Below, in pieces: positions 63,811-64,000 of a stretch of DNA of 64,000 nt (the first letter of the stretch is position 1; the number at the start of each line of letters is the position of its first letter). Where the stretch lies: NCBI RefSeq assembly GCF_902806685.2, contig NC_048556.1, forward strand, positions 1,116,001 to 1,180,000, written 5' to 3'. The stretch comes from Maniola hyperantus (taxonomy: Eukaryota > Arthropoda > Insecta > Lepidoptera > Nymphalidae). The position numbers and the translations under genes are program-made. The notes beneath the pieces are model-generated. The model saw only the letters and a list, made by a program, of their open reading frames with translations, ran no database searches and was not told the origin of the DNA.

Positions 63811-63973
63811 TGGGACCGATTCTCTTGTACACAATCTCTAAACTAAACTAAATTAACAGGTCAAAATCTAGTGCTATCCTTTTCCGCAAGCAACATTGTG
63901 ACAGGGATAGCAATAGATTTAGACGTGTCATTTTAGTTTAGTTTAGAGATTGTGCACGAGAGAATCAGCCCCA
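63811..63973. mobile_element. Foldback MITE, TACACAATCTCTAAACT family, full copy
   Basis: TGGGACCGATTCTCTTGTAC is mirrored with few changes at the right (GTGCACGAGAGAATCAGCCC). The core is identical in layout to 18098-18252. Confidence 0.85.
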
Positions 63974-64000
63974 ATGTTTGGAATATTCCACTACAGTTTG

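Overview
This 64-kb window is eukaryotic, intron-rich, AT-rich DNA and very probably from a butterfly or moth. The support is a spliced animal transketolase gene, an insect-type Nkx6/HGTX homeobox exon, and dense interspersed repeats of the kinds seen in Lepidoptera: tRNA-headed SINEs, RTE-like 3' ends with (TGA)n tails, short elements ending in CTAG, and many foldback MITEs. All family names come from pattern recognition, not from a search.

Only three cellular genes can be supported. (1) A first coding exon of an Nkx6/HGTX-type homeobox gene lies on the minus strand at 12539-12845; its homeodomain exons are not in the window. (2) A tRNA-Asp(GTC) lies on the minus strand at 26084-26155. (3) A complete transketolase gene runs on the plus strand at 44632-60893. 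It has 13 coding exons joining in frame to 622 codons, close to the length of animal transketolase, and every known active-site motif I looked for is present.

The most remarkable feature is in transketolase. Exon 10, which carries the RTSRP sugar-phosphate-binding motif, occurs five times in tandem (57535-58200, period 137 bp). Only 19 bp separate the copies, yet each copy keeps its own splice acceptor and donor. The exon starts in phase 2 and ends in phase 0, so only one copy can be used in a normal message.

Layout. 1-12.4 kb: repeats only. 12.5-14.3 kb: HGTX exon and its 5' flank, with a duplicated non-coding block. 14.3-44.5 kb: repeats and unclassified DNA, with the tRNA at 26.1 kb and a 1.7-kb TIR transposon (22.9-24.6 kb) that splits a LINE. 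44.6-60.9 kb: transketolase, whose introns are filled with transposable elements. Intron 7 holds a P-element-like, THAP-coding remnant that contains a PIF/Harbinger element, which in turn contains further insertions. 61-64 kb: repeats and MITEs.

The genes do not form an operon or pathway. HGTX (neural and gut patterning) and transketolase (pentose phosphate pathway) are unrelated neighbours.
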